Origin: Antilocapra americana | Lineage: Eukaryota; Chordata; Mammalia; Artiodactyla; Antilocapridae | Reading direction: 5' to 3' | Assembly: GCA_007570785.1 (NCBI GenBank) | Contig: ML664157.1 | Span: forward strand, 5,665,424 to 5,729,423 | DNA length: 64,000 nt | Part shown: in pieces, positions 12,768 through 23,938 of the stretch | Numbering within the stretch: the stretch's first letter is position 1 | Layout of the letters: each line of letters opens with the position of its first letter | The notes under the pieces: generated by a model | Database searches by the model: none | Told to the model about the DNA's origin: nothing | Seen by the model: the letters and a program-made list of their open reading frames with translations, nothing else | Position numbers and translations under genes: made by a program

Positions 12768-14045
12768 AGAAACCTGTATGCAGGTCAAGAAGCAACAGTT
12801 AGAACTGGACATGGAACAAGGGACTTGTTCAAAATTGGGGAAAGAGTATGACAAGCCTATATAATGTTACTTTACTTTTTAAACTAAGTGCAGAGTATAT
12901 CATGTGAAATGCTGGACTGGATGAATCATAAGATGGAATCAAGTTTGCTGGGAGAAATATCAATAACCCCAGATATGCAGATGACACCACCCTTATGGCG
13001 GAAAGCAAAGAGGAACTAAAGAGCATCTTGATGAGGGTGAGAGAGGAGAGTGAAAAAGCTGGCTTAAAACTCAACATTCAAGAAACCAAGATCATGGCAT
13101 CTGGTCCCTTCATTTTATGGCAAATCAAAGGGGAAATAGTAGAAGTGGTGACAGATTTTCTTTACTTGGGCTCCAAAATCACTGCAGATGGTGACTGCAG
13201 CCATGAAATTCAAAGATGCTTGCTCCTTGGAAGGAAAGCTATGACAAACCTAGACAGCATATCATTTTGCCAACAAACATCCATATAGTCAAAGGTATGA
13301 TTTTCCCAGTAGTTGTGTATGGATGAGAAAAAGTGAAAGTCACTCACTGACTGACTCTTTGTGACCCCATGGACTATATAGTCCATGGAATTCTCCAGGC
13401 CAGAATACTGGAGTGGGTAGTCTTTCCCTTCTCCAGGGGATCTTCCCAACCCAGAGATCAAACTCAGGTCTCCCGCATTGCAGGCAGGTTCTCTACCAGG
13501 TGAGCCACGGGGGAAGCCCAAGAATCCTGAAGTGGGTAGACTATCTCTTCTCCAGCAGATCTTCCTGACCCAGGAATCAAACCGGGGTCTCCTGCATTTC
13601 AGGTGGATCCTTTACCAACTGATCTATAAAGGAATGGATGAGAGACTTGGACCATAAAGAAGGTTGAGCACCAAAGAATTGATGCTTTTGAATTGTGGTG
13701 ATTGAGAAGACTCTTAGGAGTCCCCTGGAGAGAAAGAAGATCAAAACTGTCAATCCTAAAGAAAATCAACTCTGAGTATTCACTGGAAGGACTGATGCTG
13801 AATCTGAAGCTCCAATACTTTGGCCACTTGATGTGAAAAGCTAAGTCATTGGAAAAGACCCTGATGCTGGAAAAGACTGAAGGCAAAGAAGTGAGAGGCA
13901 GAGGATGAGATGGTTAGATAGCATCACTGACTCAATGGACATGAACTTGAGCAAACTCTGGGAGATAGTGGAGGACAGAGGAGCCAGGTGTGTTACAGTT
14001 TATGGGGTTGCAAAGAGTTGGACATGACTTAGTGACTTAACAACA
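12768..14045 (+). mobile_element. BovB LINE, 3' part, inside the L1
   Basis: Begins in the RT domain ('gaaacctgtatgcaggtcaa'), includes the YADD codons near 12971, and ends at 'catgacttagtgacttaaca' with an ACA-rich tail. The frame is broken by indels, by divergence around 12840-12910, and by the SINE at 13329-13633. It is itself nested in the L1 of 11752-14755. Confidence 0.88.
13329..13633 (-). mobile_element. Bov-tA type SINE with duplicated head
   Basis: Complement of a Bov-tA (tail 13340-13440, head to about 13518) followed by a second partial head copy at 13519-13633 ('cttctccagcagatcttcct' to 'ttaccaactgatctataaag'). A 10-bp direct repeat ATGGATGAGA flanks it at 13319-13328 and 13634-13643 within the BovB text, so the dimeric form probably inserted as one unit. 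Confidence 0.85.
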
Positions 14046-14755
14046 ACAAGAATATTGTTGGTGGAAATGTAAACTTGTATAGCCTCTATGGAGAACACTA
14101 TGGAGACTCCCTAAGAAGCTAAAAGTAGAGCTACCATATTATCCTACAATCTTCCTCCTAGGCATATATCTGGAGAAAATTATAATTTGAAAATATACAT
14201 GGCCTCCAATGTTCATTGCAGCACTATTTACAATAATTAATACATGAAAGCAAATTAAATGTTCATCAACTGAATATTGAATAAAGAAAATGTGATATAT
14301 TTATACAATCAAATATTATTCATCTATAAAAAGGAATGAAATAACACAATTTGTAGAAACAAGGATGGGCCTAGAGATTATCATATTGAGTGATGTAATC
14401 CAGAGAAAAATATTAGATGATAGCACTTATATGTGGAATTCAAAAAAAAAAGGTCATGCAGATGAACTTATATACAGAAAAAGATAGACCCACAGACATA
14501 GAGGACAAACCTAAGGTTACTTGGGGGTGGCGGGGTAGACTAGGAGTTTGGGATTGACACAAACACAATACTATGTATAAAACAGAGAGCCAACAAAGAC
14601 CTACTGTATGGTACAGGGAAGTATACTTGAAGTTTTAAGCCTTTAAGGAAAAAGAATATGAAAAAACATATATATGTATATGAATGAATTACTTTGCTGT
14701 ATACCTGAAACTAAAACATTATAAATCAACTGTACTTTAATTAAAAAAATAGATA

Positions 14756-15213
14756 TAAGAAAAATAAATTATTAAGGTTACATGTCTAAGTGTTTTGTTG
14801 AAGATTCAGTAATTTTACTATGAATAAAATAAAGGCAAGTATAAAAATTAAATTCTATTTATTTCATTAAATTCACTTGTCTTCATTTCAGCAAGTTTAC
14901 TTTATATTTTTATAATCAAAACTCATATAATCTGAATTCTAAGAAAATTAATGCTAAAGAAGACAATCTTTCTTGAGTTTTTATTATCAAACTATTATTA
15001 ATTCTAATTTAGGTAAACTTTATGATGCTGAAGCAGTAGTTACTAAAATTGTCAAAATTCTCAAAGCATTACTTAGATTAGAAAATGAAAACTAAAAATA
15101 GGAATTGACCTGAAACATAAAGGATGAGAACAAAGATAGACTGCATATTGTATGGAAGCTGCCCTACATGATCAAGAGCCTGAAGCTGCTGCTCCTCTGC
15201 TCCTGATATTAAA
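14756..15213. other. AT-rich non-genic DNA
   Basis: No gene or repeat recognised between the L1 tail and the ERV LTR. Confidence 0.45.
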
Positions 15214-16097
15214 TCTGGGTGCCGGGAGCCGTCAGGATGCCCTCTCACTCAGATGACAAAGTCATGAGACTGAGAAGGAAACTGCAAAGCGGATTTTCCT
15301 TCGGGGCATCCCAAGGCAAGGCCCCTCCTGGTGTTTTTCTTGGAAAGTTCTGTTTATGCTCTGAACATTAGCTCATGTCAGTAGGTCAGTCCCAGTTAGA
15401 AAAAATTCATCTTGAGATAATTCTCTCAGACCTTATTTCCCTCAGGGGATCCGGGAAGGCAGATTCCCTTTCCTGGGGACTAAGGAGAAATAAGGGACAT
15501 TTAAATAGATTACTATACCTCTTACTAGTTACTGGGGAGTTTACCAAGAGTTCTCTGGGGGTCATGGCAAAGCCACCACCAGAAGGGCTCGTACTTGGGT
15601 CACCTTTCCACATCCCACTCCCCCCGACCACTCCACGGAGGAGGCTCCCTTTCTTGAAAAAACCAGACTGGAATGGGACTTAAGAATGCTCAGAACTGTG
15701 GCCAGCATAGTTGGAGACACTGATTGCTTTAGGGTAGTGTAGACATAGGAATTCTTTTTAGTAGTTGTAAGGTTAATAGGGTTTCATTGTTAAAGCAGTG
15801 CTGCTAAACTGTCTCCTTGTCTTCTTTTCTCTTCCCTTGTAAAAACCAATATAGGTTAATAGAATAAAACAGTTTCAAGCTTAAGCCCCTCTTTCTAGCT
15901 TCTACATAGTTGCACCTTGTCAGGGAACATTTGGCAGGAGGCTTCCTGTGTCAATCCCTGAATATTCAGAGATGAGTGGAGAGGCACACCTTTTCCGGGG
16001 ACAAAATAAATGCATACATTCTTAAAGTAAAGTAACCATTTACAGCTTTCTTCCCTCTCGGATATGGAAAGTGAGTTTTTTAAAACCCCCTCTTTTT

Positions 16098-16530
16098 TTT
16101 TTTTTTTTTTCATTCTTAGGATCGTTTTATTCTGAGTCTTACATACAATCCTAGTAAATTTCAGCAATAAATGGGTACCCAAAATGTGCTAAAGACTTTG
16201 TAAGCATGATCTCCTACACCTTATTATAGCTTGGCTAGCTGAGTGCCACTCCTCCCCTCTTACAGGGGAGAAACTGAGGCCTAGAGACTTTGTTATTGTC
16301 ACAATTATGTAGAAAGGCTGAGATTCAAACTCAGATCTTGTCTAGATACCCATTTTTTGCAGTACAGCCTCACTGGGAGTTCATTAGACACCAAACTCTA
16401 GAAGCGGTACAAATGAGGAAAACCAGAGGGACACAGAAGCAGGCTCAAGAAGTGAGAACCCAGTTATTCTGAACATGTTCTTGATCTGCCATATTTTAAT
16501 TTTTATGCCCTTCATTATATATCAGTTCAG
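16098..16530 (-). pseudogene. Processed RNA retrocopy inserted in the LTR
   Basis: A 433-bp insert between two perfect 18-bp direct repeats (TTAAAACCCCCTCTTTTT at 16080-16097 and 16531-16548). It starts with 13 T, the complement of a poly(A) tail. On the minus strand a polyadenylation signal AATAAA lies about 17 bases before that tail. The target ends in a T-run followed by GA, close to the L1 endonuclease site. All this marks L1-mediated copying of an mRNA 3' end or noncoding RNA. It contains a MIR in antisense relative to the copied RNA. No coding domain seen; the source gene is not recognised. Confidence 0.85.
16175..16400 (+). repeat. MIR SINE fragment carried in the retrocopy
   Basis: Degenerate MIR core: 'aatgtgctaaagactttgta', 'cttacaggggagaaactgag', 'gattcaaactcagatcttgt'. 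Being older than the LTR, it must have come in with the copied RNA, as part of that RNA's 3' UTR. Confidence 0.7.
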
Positions 16531-16823
16531 TTAAAACCCCCTCTTTTTGAGATAGATTCTAGCCCTATGTTTCCTGGATAAGTTGCAAGATTTTTATCTT
16601 TGCTGAAAAGGCTATCTTGTAAGACAGTGAATATTTGCCTGCATTATGCTAAATAAAGATATGCCAGAGACATTCAAATGGTAAACATACCATTAATAAG
16701 TCTGATTATGCAGAAATCCGACCTTTTGTAAGGAAAATGAGATTAATGTAAAAGTTGTTGATGGTAGGCAGAAAACAAAAGTTTGCATAAAATAGTTGTG
16801 ATGTAATGGGGATGTTCTTTGGC

Positions 16824-16918
16824 TATAAAACTGTAAGCTAACAGAAATAAAGTGAGAGACTTCTCCACCGCCTATTGGAGAGACTTCTCCATCACCTTAC
16901 AAAACTAACAGCAATAAA
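16824..16918 (+). promoter_or_regulatory. LTR TATA box and duplicated poly(A) signals
   Basis: TATAAA at 16824-16829 and AATAAA at 16846-16851 and again at 16913-16918. The second signal lies in a partial tandem duplication (about 16838-16930, repeating the 'gagagacttctcca' block) that the 44-kb LTR lacks. Positions fit the U3/R boundary of an LTR; activity cannot be judged from sequence. Confidence 0.6.
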
Positions 16919-17244
16919 GAGAGACTGCTTCATCACCACACACCGACTCAGCTCAGTTCTTCCGCCGAGGCTACTCATCCCTCAAGACCCCTGGACCCCA
17001 CCAGGGCTGGACTTCGGCACCTGGGAAAAAAGCATCTAGTTTTTTGCTGTGAAGTGAACTTTTGGCTAAATCAAAAAGGAGGAGTTTTGAAGTTTGAGGA
17101 TAAATCCATCACCACAGAAAGGTAAATTCAAACCAGTTGTTGTAGTTGAGGAAACTCTTACAGGTCTTTTAAAATGGTAATGCTCTATACTCATCAGCCA
17201 GTCAAAATTTCCTGGGCAGGCTCTGATCTTTCTACTGTGCCTTT

Positions 17245-17446
17245 GCGTGCTCAGTCATGTCCAACTCTTTGTGACCCCATAGACTATAGTCCACCAGGCT
17301 CCTCTGTCCATGGAATTTTCCAGGCAAAAACACTGGAGTGGTTTGTCTATGCCAACGCTAGCGGATCTTCCGGACCTAGGGATTGAACCCATGTCTCTTC
17401 CATTGGTAGGTGGATTGTTTACTGCTGAGCCATCAGGGAAGCCCCG
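17245..17446 (-). mobile_element. Bov-tA SINE
   Basis: Complement of a full Bov-tA: 'cgtgctcagtcatgtccaac' tail start, 'tgaccccatagactatagtc', then head ending 'gagccatcagggaagcccc'. Forms an inverted pair with the plus-strand copy at 17684-17893. Confidence 0.9.
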
Positions 17447-17683
17447 TTCTAAGTCTTCACCGCCTACCAAATAACATCCAACTTGCTCCCTAGAGGGGGC
17501 ATGTAGGGTTCCGCTCACCTTTGCAGTCTGCTCTTCTTCCACTACCCCTAGCACACTCTCCCGCTGGCATACCCATAGCTCTTGCCATCCTCGGTCATAG
17601 AGCATACCTTTTTATCTTTGTGCCTTTGCACATGGCCTTCCTCTGATTCAAGGGCCCTGTTTAGTGCCACCCTGACCCAGGTG

Positions 17684-17893
17684 GCGCTAGTGGTAAAGAA
17701 CCTACCTGCCAATGCAGGGGATATAAGAGATGCCAGTTCGATCCCTGGGTTGGGATGATCCTCTGGCGGAGGGCATGGCAATCCACTCCAGTATTCTTGC
17801 CTGGAGAATTCCATGTACAGAGGAGCCTTGTGGGCTATAGTTCATAGGGTCGCAAAGAGTCAGACACCACTGAAGTGACTTAGCACACACTCC
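17684..17893 (+). mobile_element. Bov-tA SINE
   Basis: tRNA-like head ('gctagtggtaaagaacctac', B box 'gttcgatccctgggttgg') followed by the BovA tail ('gcaatccactccagtattct', 'cgcaaagagtcagacaccac'). Confidence 0.9.
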
Positions 17894-18974
17894 CTGCAAC
17901 GTCAAATTAAAAACTGAATGCTTCTGATTACTCTGGAAATAAGAGTACAAATGATCCATCCTCAAAGTGTACTCGGATTTACCTCTTTAATGTCCTCTAA
18001 CACATTCAATGTTGTATCGTTAGTAGGCTTTCCTTTTACTGATACTCTCTACTGTTTAGACCAGAGGTTGTGGGCTTTGTCTTAATGATCTCTTTTCCTT
18101 ACACATTCCAGCACAAGGCTTTGGACGGAGCTGGGGCTTGAAAAATGTGTTGTTAAATGAAAAAATGAATAAAAAAATAAACTAAAGCAGTGTCCAGTCC
18201 TGTATATAAGAAGCTTGGAAATTGCCACTCCATTCTAATGACAAGTTAAAACCTGAACAATCAACAACTCTTCTATATGAAAGCAAAATGAGGTCATAGG
18301 ACAAACCACTGCCTCCCAAATTGGAATGACTGCCAGGCAACTATGGAGAATTACAGTTTCTTGGAGAGGAAGCTCATGAGTTGAAATATCTTTGGCGATG
18401 ATGTTGTGGTAGAATAAAATGAACTGTAACTGACAAGTTGTTGGAGGCTTATAGAAGAAAAAAACGAGAGATTAAAATTCCAAGGGGACTTGGTCATCAT
18501 GGGCCCTTCACAGTTTTATAAGTTCTACCTACAGGATCTCAAGTGAGTTCTCTTAGTAAATATTGGGGGGAAAAAAATCCCCTTTTGCTTCAGACAGGGG
18601 GAGGGGGAAAGGAACCACTTCAAAATACACTGGAACGTTTTGTGCTTGACAGGGTTTGTCCCCAGGAGAAATTAACCAGAGCCCAATCTGCTGGGATTTT
18701 ATCAGAGCCTAAATGACCTGGGGGAAGGGAGATGTGCAACTCCAGCTGGTGCTAGCCTTCTAGGCACAGGAAAGGAAATACAAAACTCTAGCCTGCTACA
18801 GACATCCTGTCCCATCTAAGGGCTCTGCAGGAACTGATAAGCAACGTGGAGCTCACAGTCCAGAGGTACAGCCTCCCTAAAAGACTGAGATGTAATTATA
18901 GGACTATAGAATGTTCTCCTTCTCCTTACCACATTACTAAAGGCCTACTTAACAACAGTTTCTTTAACTCAGAA
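17894..18974. other. Non-genic DNA
   Basis: No gene or named repeat recognised in roughly 1.1 kb. Confidence 0.4.
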
Positions 18975-19870
18975 CATTATGTCTAGCTACCAAAATAAAA
19001 TTATAAGACATACTAAAGGTGAAAAACACAACTTAAAGACAAAGATCAAGCATGAGAACCCAAATATGGTAGGGATGTTGAAATTATCACAGTAGAAATT
19101 TAAAACAACTATGATTACTATTTTAAAGGTTCTAATGAATAAAATATACAAAGACATAGAGGGCAATGCAAACAGAGAGTAGAAAATTCTACAAAAAACA
19201 CAAAAAGGCTAGAGATTAAAAAAAAATACTGTAAGAGAAATAAAGAATGCCTTTGATGGGCTTATTAGTAGCCTGGACATGGCTGAGGAAAGAATTTCTG
19301 TTTGAAGGTATCTCAATAGAAAGCCCCCAAACTGAAAAGCAAACAGAGCAAAGCCTGAAAAAACAAAAACCCCAAAACAACAACAAATCCCCACCCCCAC
19401 AAACCCCAACAGAAAATCCAAGGACAACCTCAAAAAGTGTAACATAAGTGTAATTGTGCTACCAGAAGAAGAGAGAGAAAAGTACAGAAGAAATACTTGA
19501 AACAATAATAACAGAATTTTCCTAAATTAATGTCAGACACCAAACCACTCATCCAGGAAGTTCAAAAAACATCAAGCAGTATAAATTCCAAAGAAAAACA
19601 ACACTAGGTATTTAATTATTAAAATATAATAAATCAAATATAGAAAAACACCTTGGAAGAAACTAGAGGGAAAAAAAACCCATGTTATCTATAGGGAAGC
19701 AAAGAGAAGAGTTACATCAGACTGTTCTTCAGAAGCCATGCAAACAAGAACAGAGTGGAATGAAATAAAATGTTGGGAAAAGAAGTACATGAATCTTGAA
19801 TTTTGTCCCTTTTGAAATTATTCCTCAAAAGGGGAAATTAAAATTTTTTCAGATAAACAATAATTATTGG
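18975..19870 (+). mobile_element. Old L1 fragment, ORF1 region
   Basis: Diverged plus-strand L1 (L1M-like) text: 'gatgggcttattagtagcct' with 'gctgaggaaagaattt', then 'gtgtaacataagtgtaattg', 'ttaatgtcagacaccaaacc' and 'ggggaaattaaaattttttc', all matching the ORF1 coding region of older mammalian L1s. Frames are short and broken; the minus-strand frame at 19209-19505 is a shadow. Confidence 0.7.
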
Positions 19871-20535
19871 AACTGTTTTGGTTCACGTAATAGTTTAAGG
19901 GGTTCTTTAGTGAGAAGATAAATGACATGGGACTTCATAACTGCATGAGTCAGCTATTGAATAAAGGCTGCTTGGGTAAGAGTTAATAAGCTTGGAAAAT
20001 CTCATATCCATGGGCTAGGCTTACAGTGGAACTCAGCTGAGGCCTGCTGGCTGATTAATCTTGTTCCTTGTGAAAGCATGGTTCCATTTCTGGAGCAGGT
20101 TATTCTCAAGGATGTAACCAATGCTAATCATACTCCTCTTCCATCAGCCATTCTAGATCTGCTTCAATTTTGTTGAACACCTGGGCTGGTCTAAGTGGCT
20201 TACCTACCCCTCAGGTATCTGAGCTCAGTCACGTCTTTCTCATAGCTGGTGGTTCAGTCTGTTTCCTTATTATCCAAATTAAACAGAGGAGATGTGCCAC
20301 TGGACACCATGGAGATCAACCACAAAATTTCCTGTCTCTAGTACAAAAAAATCATGTTTACCTCATAAGATTGAATTGTTCTTGCCAGTTTGGTGACTTC
20401 TCTCATTTTTGTTCTTATCATGTCAAGTGGCCCAGTGGAGCTGAATTTGTAGTTAATTGGGACTTTTGCTGTGTCTTCTTGCATGTACACTCACTTGTAG
20501 GAATCACAGGCTACAAACCCACAAAGCCCATATTT
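19871..20535. other. Non-genic DNA with a chance 143-codon frame
   Basis: The frame at 20170-20601 (+) has no recognisable domain, carries a cysteine/histidine-rich but unpatterned sequence, and runs into the SINE fragment at 20558. I do not regard it as a gene. Confidence 0.4.
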
Positions 20536-20621
20536 AAAGGGAACAAACACACACATTGCAGGCAGATTCTTTACCAGCTGAGCTACAAGGGAAGCCCCTA
20601 AAGGGAACAAACACACACATT
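20536..20621 (-). mobile_element. Tailless Bov-tA head with 22-bp duplication
   Basis: The insert 20558-20599 (42 bp) is the complement of the first ~40 bases of the tRNA-like SINE head, stopping at 'ctgcctgc' in the anticodon-loop region. It is flanked by a perfect 22-bp direct repeat at 20536-20557 and 20600-20621 (AAAGGGAACAAAC...CACATT). There is no 3' tail and no poly(A). The long duplication shows target-primed insertion; the missing 3' part recalls the described tailless retropseudogenes. Confidence 0.85.
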
Positions 20622-21378
20622 ATTCAAGGGGATCACTGGGTGTAATGAAAAGAGGGACCACTCCTATTTGTAGCCTTTAGTGCTAGAATCCATGATTTTT
20701 AAATTCATGACATAGAGTCATGTGGTAATCATGCATATGCAATTTTAATACGATTCCACATCCCTGCATGTGATCCTGGGGTTGGTATCTCTTGATGGAC
20801 TTGCATCAACACCTGACATTTATTCCCCCATGTTTATCACTGAATGTGGTCTTTTTTGGGGGAAGCATGCCTTATTTGAGGACTCTCTTTGCAGCTGAGG
20901 CTAACCCTTAAGTCGCTGAGAGCTTGAAGCTGTCCACTAAGTTCTCCCAGTAGTGGGGATAAAAAGTGCTTCATTGAAGGAGGGTCTGAGTATGTATCTG
21001 TGTCTACCACATGGGGTATATGAGATGCAATAATTAAAACATATTAGCTGAGATAGGAGACCTGTGGGTCCAATTGTTCCTTACCAAGACCCTTGAGCAG
21101 TGCCACAGTCATCTTTGCTTTTCACACTGCCCCTTGGAACCTAACCCTGTTCTTTCCTGGAATGCTGTGAAAATTGACTCACAATTCATGAGCATCCTCT
21201 TCTGCAGGTGCAAAGATTTCAGAATTTCCACTCTGCTAAGTCAATTAGCAATGAGGGCACTGTTTATGTCTTTCAATTGTTTGGAATATTTGGATATCTC
21301 CATCCCACAATTATTCTCCTCTACAATATTCTTCGTTACCTATTCTACAATTTTAAACATCCTCTTGTTTAAAGTTCA
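20622..21378. other. Non-genic DNA
   Basis: No gene or confidently named repeat. The plus-strand frame at 21074-21391 has no recognisable domain. Confidence 0.4.
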
Positions 21379-22042
21379 AACTAGACATTAAAAAAACTAA
21401 GGTCATGGCATTAGGTCCCATTACTTGATGGCAAATAGATGGGGAAACAGTGACAGACTATTTTCTTGGGCTCAAAAATCACTGCAGATAGTGACTGCAG
21501 CCATGAAATCAGAAGACGCTTGCTCCTTGGAAGAAAAGCTATGACAAATAGACAACTTTTTAAAAAGCAGAGACATTACTTTGCCAACAAAGGTCGATGT
21601 AGTCAAAGCTATGGTTTTTCCAGTGGTCATGTATGGATGTGAGAGCTGGGCCATAAAGAAGTTTGAGCCTTGAAGAATTGATGCATTTGAACTGTGGTGC
21701 TGGAGAAGACTCTTGAGAGTCCTTTGAACTGCAAAGAGATCAATCTTAAAGAAAATCAATCCTTAATATTCATTGGAAGAACTGATGCTGAAGCTGAATC
21801 TCCAATACTTTGGCCACCTGATAACAAGAGCTGACTCATTGGAAAAGACCTTAATGCTGGGAAAGATTGAAGGCAGGAGGAGAAGGGAACAACAGAGGAT
21901 AAGATGGTCAAATGGCATCATCAACTCAGTGGACATGAGTTTGAGCAAGTTCCAGGAGATAGTGAAGGACAGTGAAGCCTGGGGTGCTGCGGTCCATGGG
22001 GTGGCAAAGAGTCAGACATGAAATGAGTGACTGAACAACAAC
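21379..22042 (+). mobile_element. BovB LINE 3' end
   Basis: Starts in the RT C-terminal region ('aaaaactaaggtcatggcat') and runs to 'gagtcagacatgaaatgagtg' with an ACAACAAC tail. Codes relics of the BovB C-terminus broken by stops (for example TGA within 'gtttgagccttgaagaattg'). Confidence 0.9.
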
Positions 22043-22696
22043 TTGTAGCTCTTTCCAAAGATTTTTTTTTTTTGCAGGGGGAGGAATAATTATAAATGAC
22101 AGGTGAAATAGGTTTGATTGAAAGAGAAATGAAACCTGTTCTCTGTAATGCACCTTCTCTGTGGACTCTTGCCCTGTATTAATCCAATCAGCTCTTTCCC
22201 ATCCCCATGCCTATACTGCTAGAAATACTGCAGGATCACATGGCATTTCTGTCAGAGGACACTATACTATAGGTCAGAGGTTCAATTGTATTTCTGTTTT
22301 TGTGACTCTGATGTTTTCCTTCAAAGGTATAATCAGTTTTGGTAAGTTGGATTAAGATGAGAGGAAAGAAACTACATTTTCTTGGGTATAGTCTTGGGTA
22401 TAGTCTATCGACATAAAATTTACATGAATTATTTTGGCAATTATCCTTTTCCATTTTACTTTTAGTATTTTCTAAGAAGTCAATAACAAAGAGATGTAGT
22501 TTTTTTTTCATTTTGTTTCTTCTCTTTTACCTAGTATATTTGCTGCTATGCTTATCTCTCTATATAAGATCATGCCTGTATTGCGTCACTTTGTTGAGTT
22601 TTCTTTTGATAATTGAAAAATTGAGCTAAGAATTTTCCACATCATGTTAAAACACTACAATGTTAATTATGACAAATCCCTATCACAGGTTCTTAA
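22043..22696. other. Non-genic DNA
   Basis: No gene or named repeat recognised. Short tandem copy of 'cttgggtatagt' at about 22380-22404. Confidence 0.4.
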
Positions 22697-23200
22697 AAAC
22701 TACAGTAGTCTCTCCTTATCCACAGGGGATATGTTCCAAGACCCTCAATAAATGTCTGAAACTGCAGATAGTACTGAACCCTATGTGCACTATGTTTTTC
22801 CCTATTATGTACATATCTGTGATAAAGATTCATTTATAAATTAGGCACAGTAAGAGATGAACAACAGATAAGAATAAAATAAGGTCTTCCCAGGTTGCTC
22901 AGCAGTAAAAGCTTTTGCTGCCAATGCAGGAGATGCAGGTTCAATCCCTAGGTCAGGAGGCTCCCCTGGAGAAGGAAATGGCAACCCACTCCAGTATTCT
23001 TTCCTGGAAAATTCTATGGTCAAAGGAGCATGGTAGGCTTCACTCCATAGGGTCACAAAGAGTTGGACATGGTATAGTGACTAACCACCACTCCCCAAAA
23101 TAAAATAAAACAATTATAACAATATACTGTAATGAAAGTTATGTGAATGTGGTCTCTCGCTCTGAAAATACCTAGCAATTTCATGGACTAGTTATGATTT
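22697..23200 (+). mobile_element. Tigger-like (Tc1/mariner) DNA transposon, split
   Basis: Text such as 'agtctctccttatccacagg', 'tgttccaagaccctcaataa', 'ttataaattaggcacagtaa' and, after the SINE, 'taacaatatactgtaatgaa' and 'gaatgtggtctctcgctctg' matches the terminal region of the mammalian Tigger families. A Bov-tA occupies 22883-23098. Fossil; no transposase frame. Confidence 0.7.
22883..23098 (+). mobile_element. Bov-tA SINE inside the Tigger relic
   Basis: Head ('cttcccaggttgctcagcag', 'gttcaatccctaggtcagg') and BovA tail ('caacccactccagtattctt', 'gagttggacatggtatagtg'). Flanked by AATAAAATAA at 22873-22882 and 23099-23108, a plausible 10-bp target duplication in A-rich sequence. Confidence 0.88.
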
Positions 23201-23774
23201 ACACTGAATGCCCTGGGATCTCCTTTGGTTTGCCATTTGTCCTGGCTAAAATCCCAGTTTGGACAATAAATTCTACAGTCATCTTACACAAATGGCACTG
23301 GAAATGCTTTTAGAGAGAGGGGAAGAGTGAGGATTTGGGGAGAAAACATATATTTGTTTAATGCATAAATGAATGAGGCCAATACAATGGTAGGAAGAGG
23401 GGAGAGGGAAGATGAAGAGAGGATCTTAAGCTCTTGGGGTGACTCAGGTTCCTTAACATGTAAGATAAAGAAACATTAGCTAGCTGGCTTTAAAGGTTTT
23501 ATTAATCTCTTTCTGGACAGACTCAGATCTCTCTGGAAAGAATGCATCTAAAGCCTATATTTATCCTGTTTCTGAAGGAATTCTAATCCATGAAGAGTGA
23601 GTGGATTGCTTAGTTTCCTTGTGTGAAAACAGTGACACTCCCCTAGACTGAGATATTTACTTGCTAAAACTACTCTCTATATTTCTAAGTTTAAACATTC
23701 CCCCCTGAGTTTAATATTAATACCTCTTCAGTATATTATTTGCATTTTAGAGACCTATTTAACAGTTGACTATA

Positions 23775-23830
23775 GCTTTTCTTTCTTCACTTCTCTTTCT
23801 TTCTCCCTCTCTTCCTTCCTCCCTCCCTAA
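23775..23830. repeat. Pyrimidine-rich (CT/CTTT) tract
   Basis: About 55 bases almost wholly C and T, with CTTT, TCCC and CCTT units. Confidence 0.8.
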
Positions 23831-23915
23831 GTTATAGATTTCCATGAGCTATATTTCATTATTTGCTTTTACTCAATTTCAATAGATTAAGAGAAGGAGC
23901 CAAAGACAGAGTAAG

Positions 23916-23938
23916 AAAGAGAGAGAGAGAGAGAGAAA
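23916..23938. repeat. (GA)n short tract
   Basis: AAGA followed by about nine GA units. Confidence 0.85.

Larger units (their letters stand above)
11752..14755 (+). mobile_element. L1 LINE, 3' half, with nested insertions
   Basis: Plus-strand ORF2 text begins near 'gatgcaatcttgagaaag', continues through 'aatcaaaactacaatgaggt' and resumes after insertions at 'attgttggtggaaatgtaaa'. It ends with the 3' terminus 'acattataaatcaactgtac' and an A-rich tail at about 14740-14755. The reading frame has many stops. Contains a Bov-tA (11847-12037) and a BovB (12768-14045). Confidence 0.85.
15220..17019 (+). mobile_element. Solo LTR, class II ERV family, interrupted
   Basis: Begins TGCCGGGAGCC and ends CTTCGGCA. 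Flanked by near-identical 6-bp sequences TCTGGG (15214-15219) and CCTGGG (17020-17025); a 6-bp duplication is typical of betaretrovirus-like (class II) ERVs. A second copy lies at 44377-45472, aligning over the left ~700 bases and the right ~370 bases. The copy is longer because it holds a retrocopy (16098-16530) and extra U3 sequence around 15925-16660 absent from the other LTR. No proviral coding sequence adjoins it, so it is a solo LTR left by recombination. The family name (BTLTR-like) is not certain. Confidence 0.85.

Noticed and set aside
17684..17760. tRNA gene suggested by the tRNA-like head
   Set aside because: It is the degraded tRNA-Glu-like head of a Bov-tA SINE joined to a BovA tail, without a proper cloverleaf; the same holds for the other SINE heads.
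20170..20601. 143-codon frame as a novel gene
   Set aside because: No recognisable domain and no gene context, and it reads into a SINE fragment and its target duplication; consistent with chance.
20536..20621. CRISPR-like direct repeat pair
   Set aside because: Two identical 22-bp repeats with one 42-bp spacer are a target-site duplication around a SINE head in a mammalian genome.
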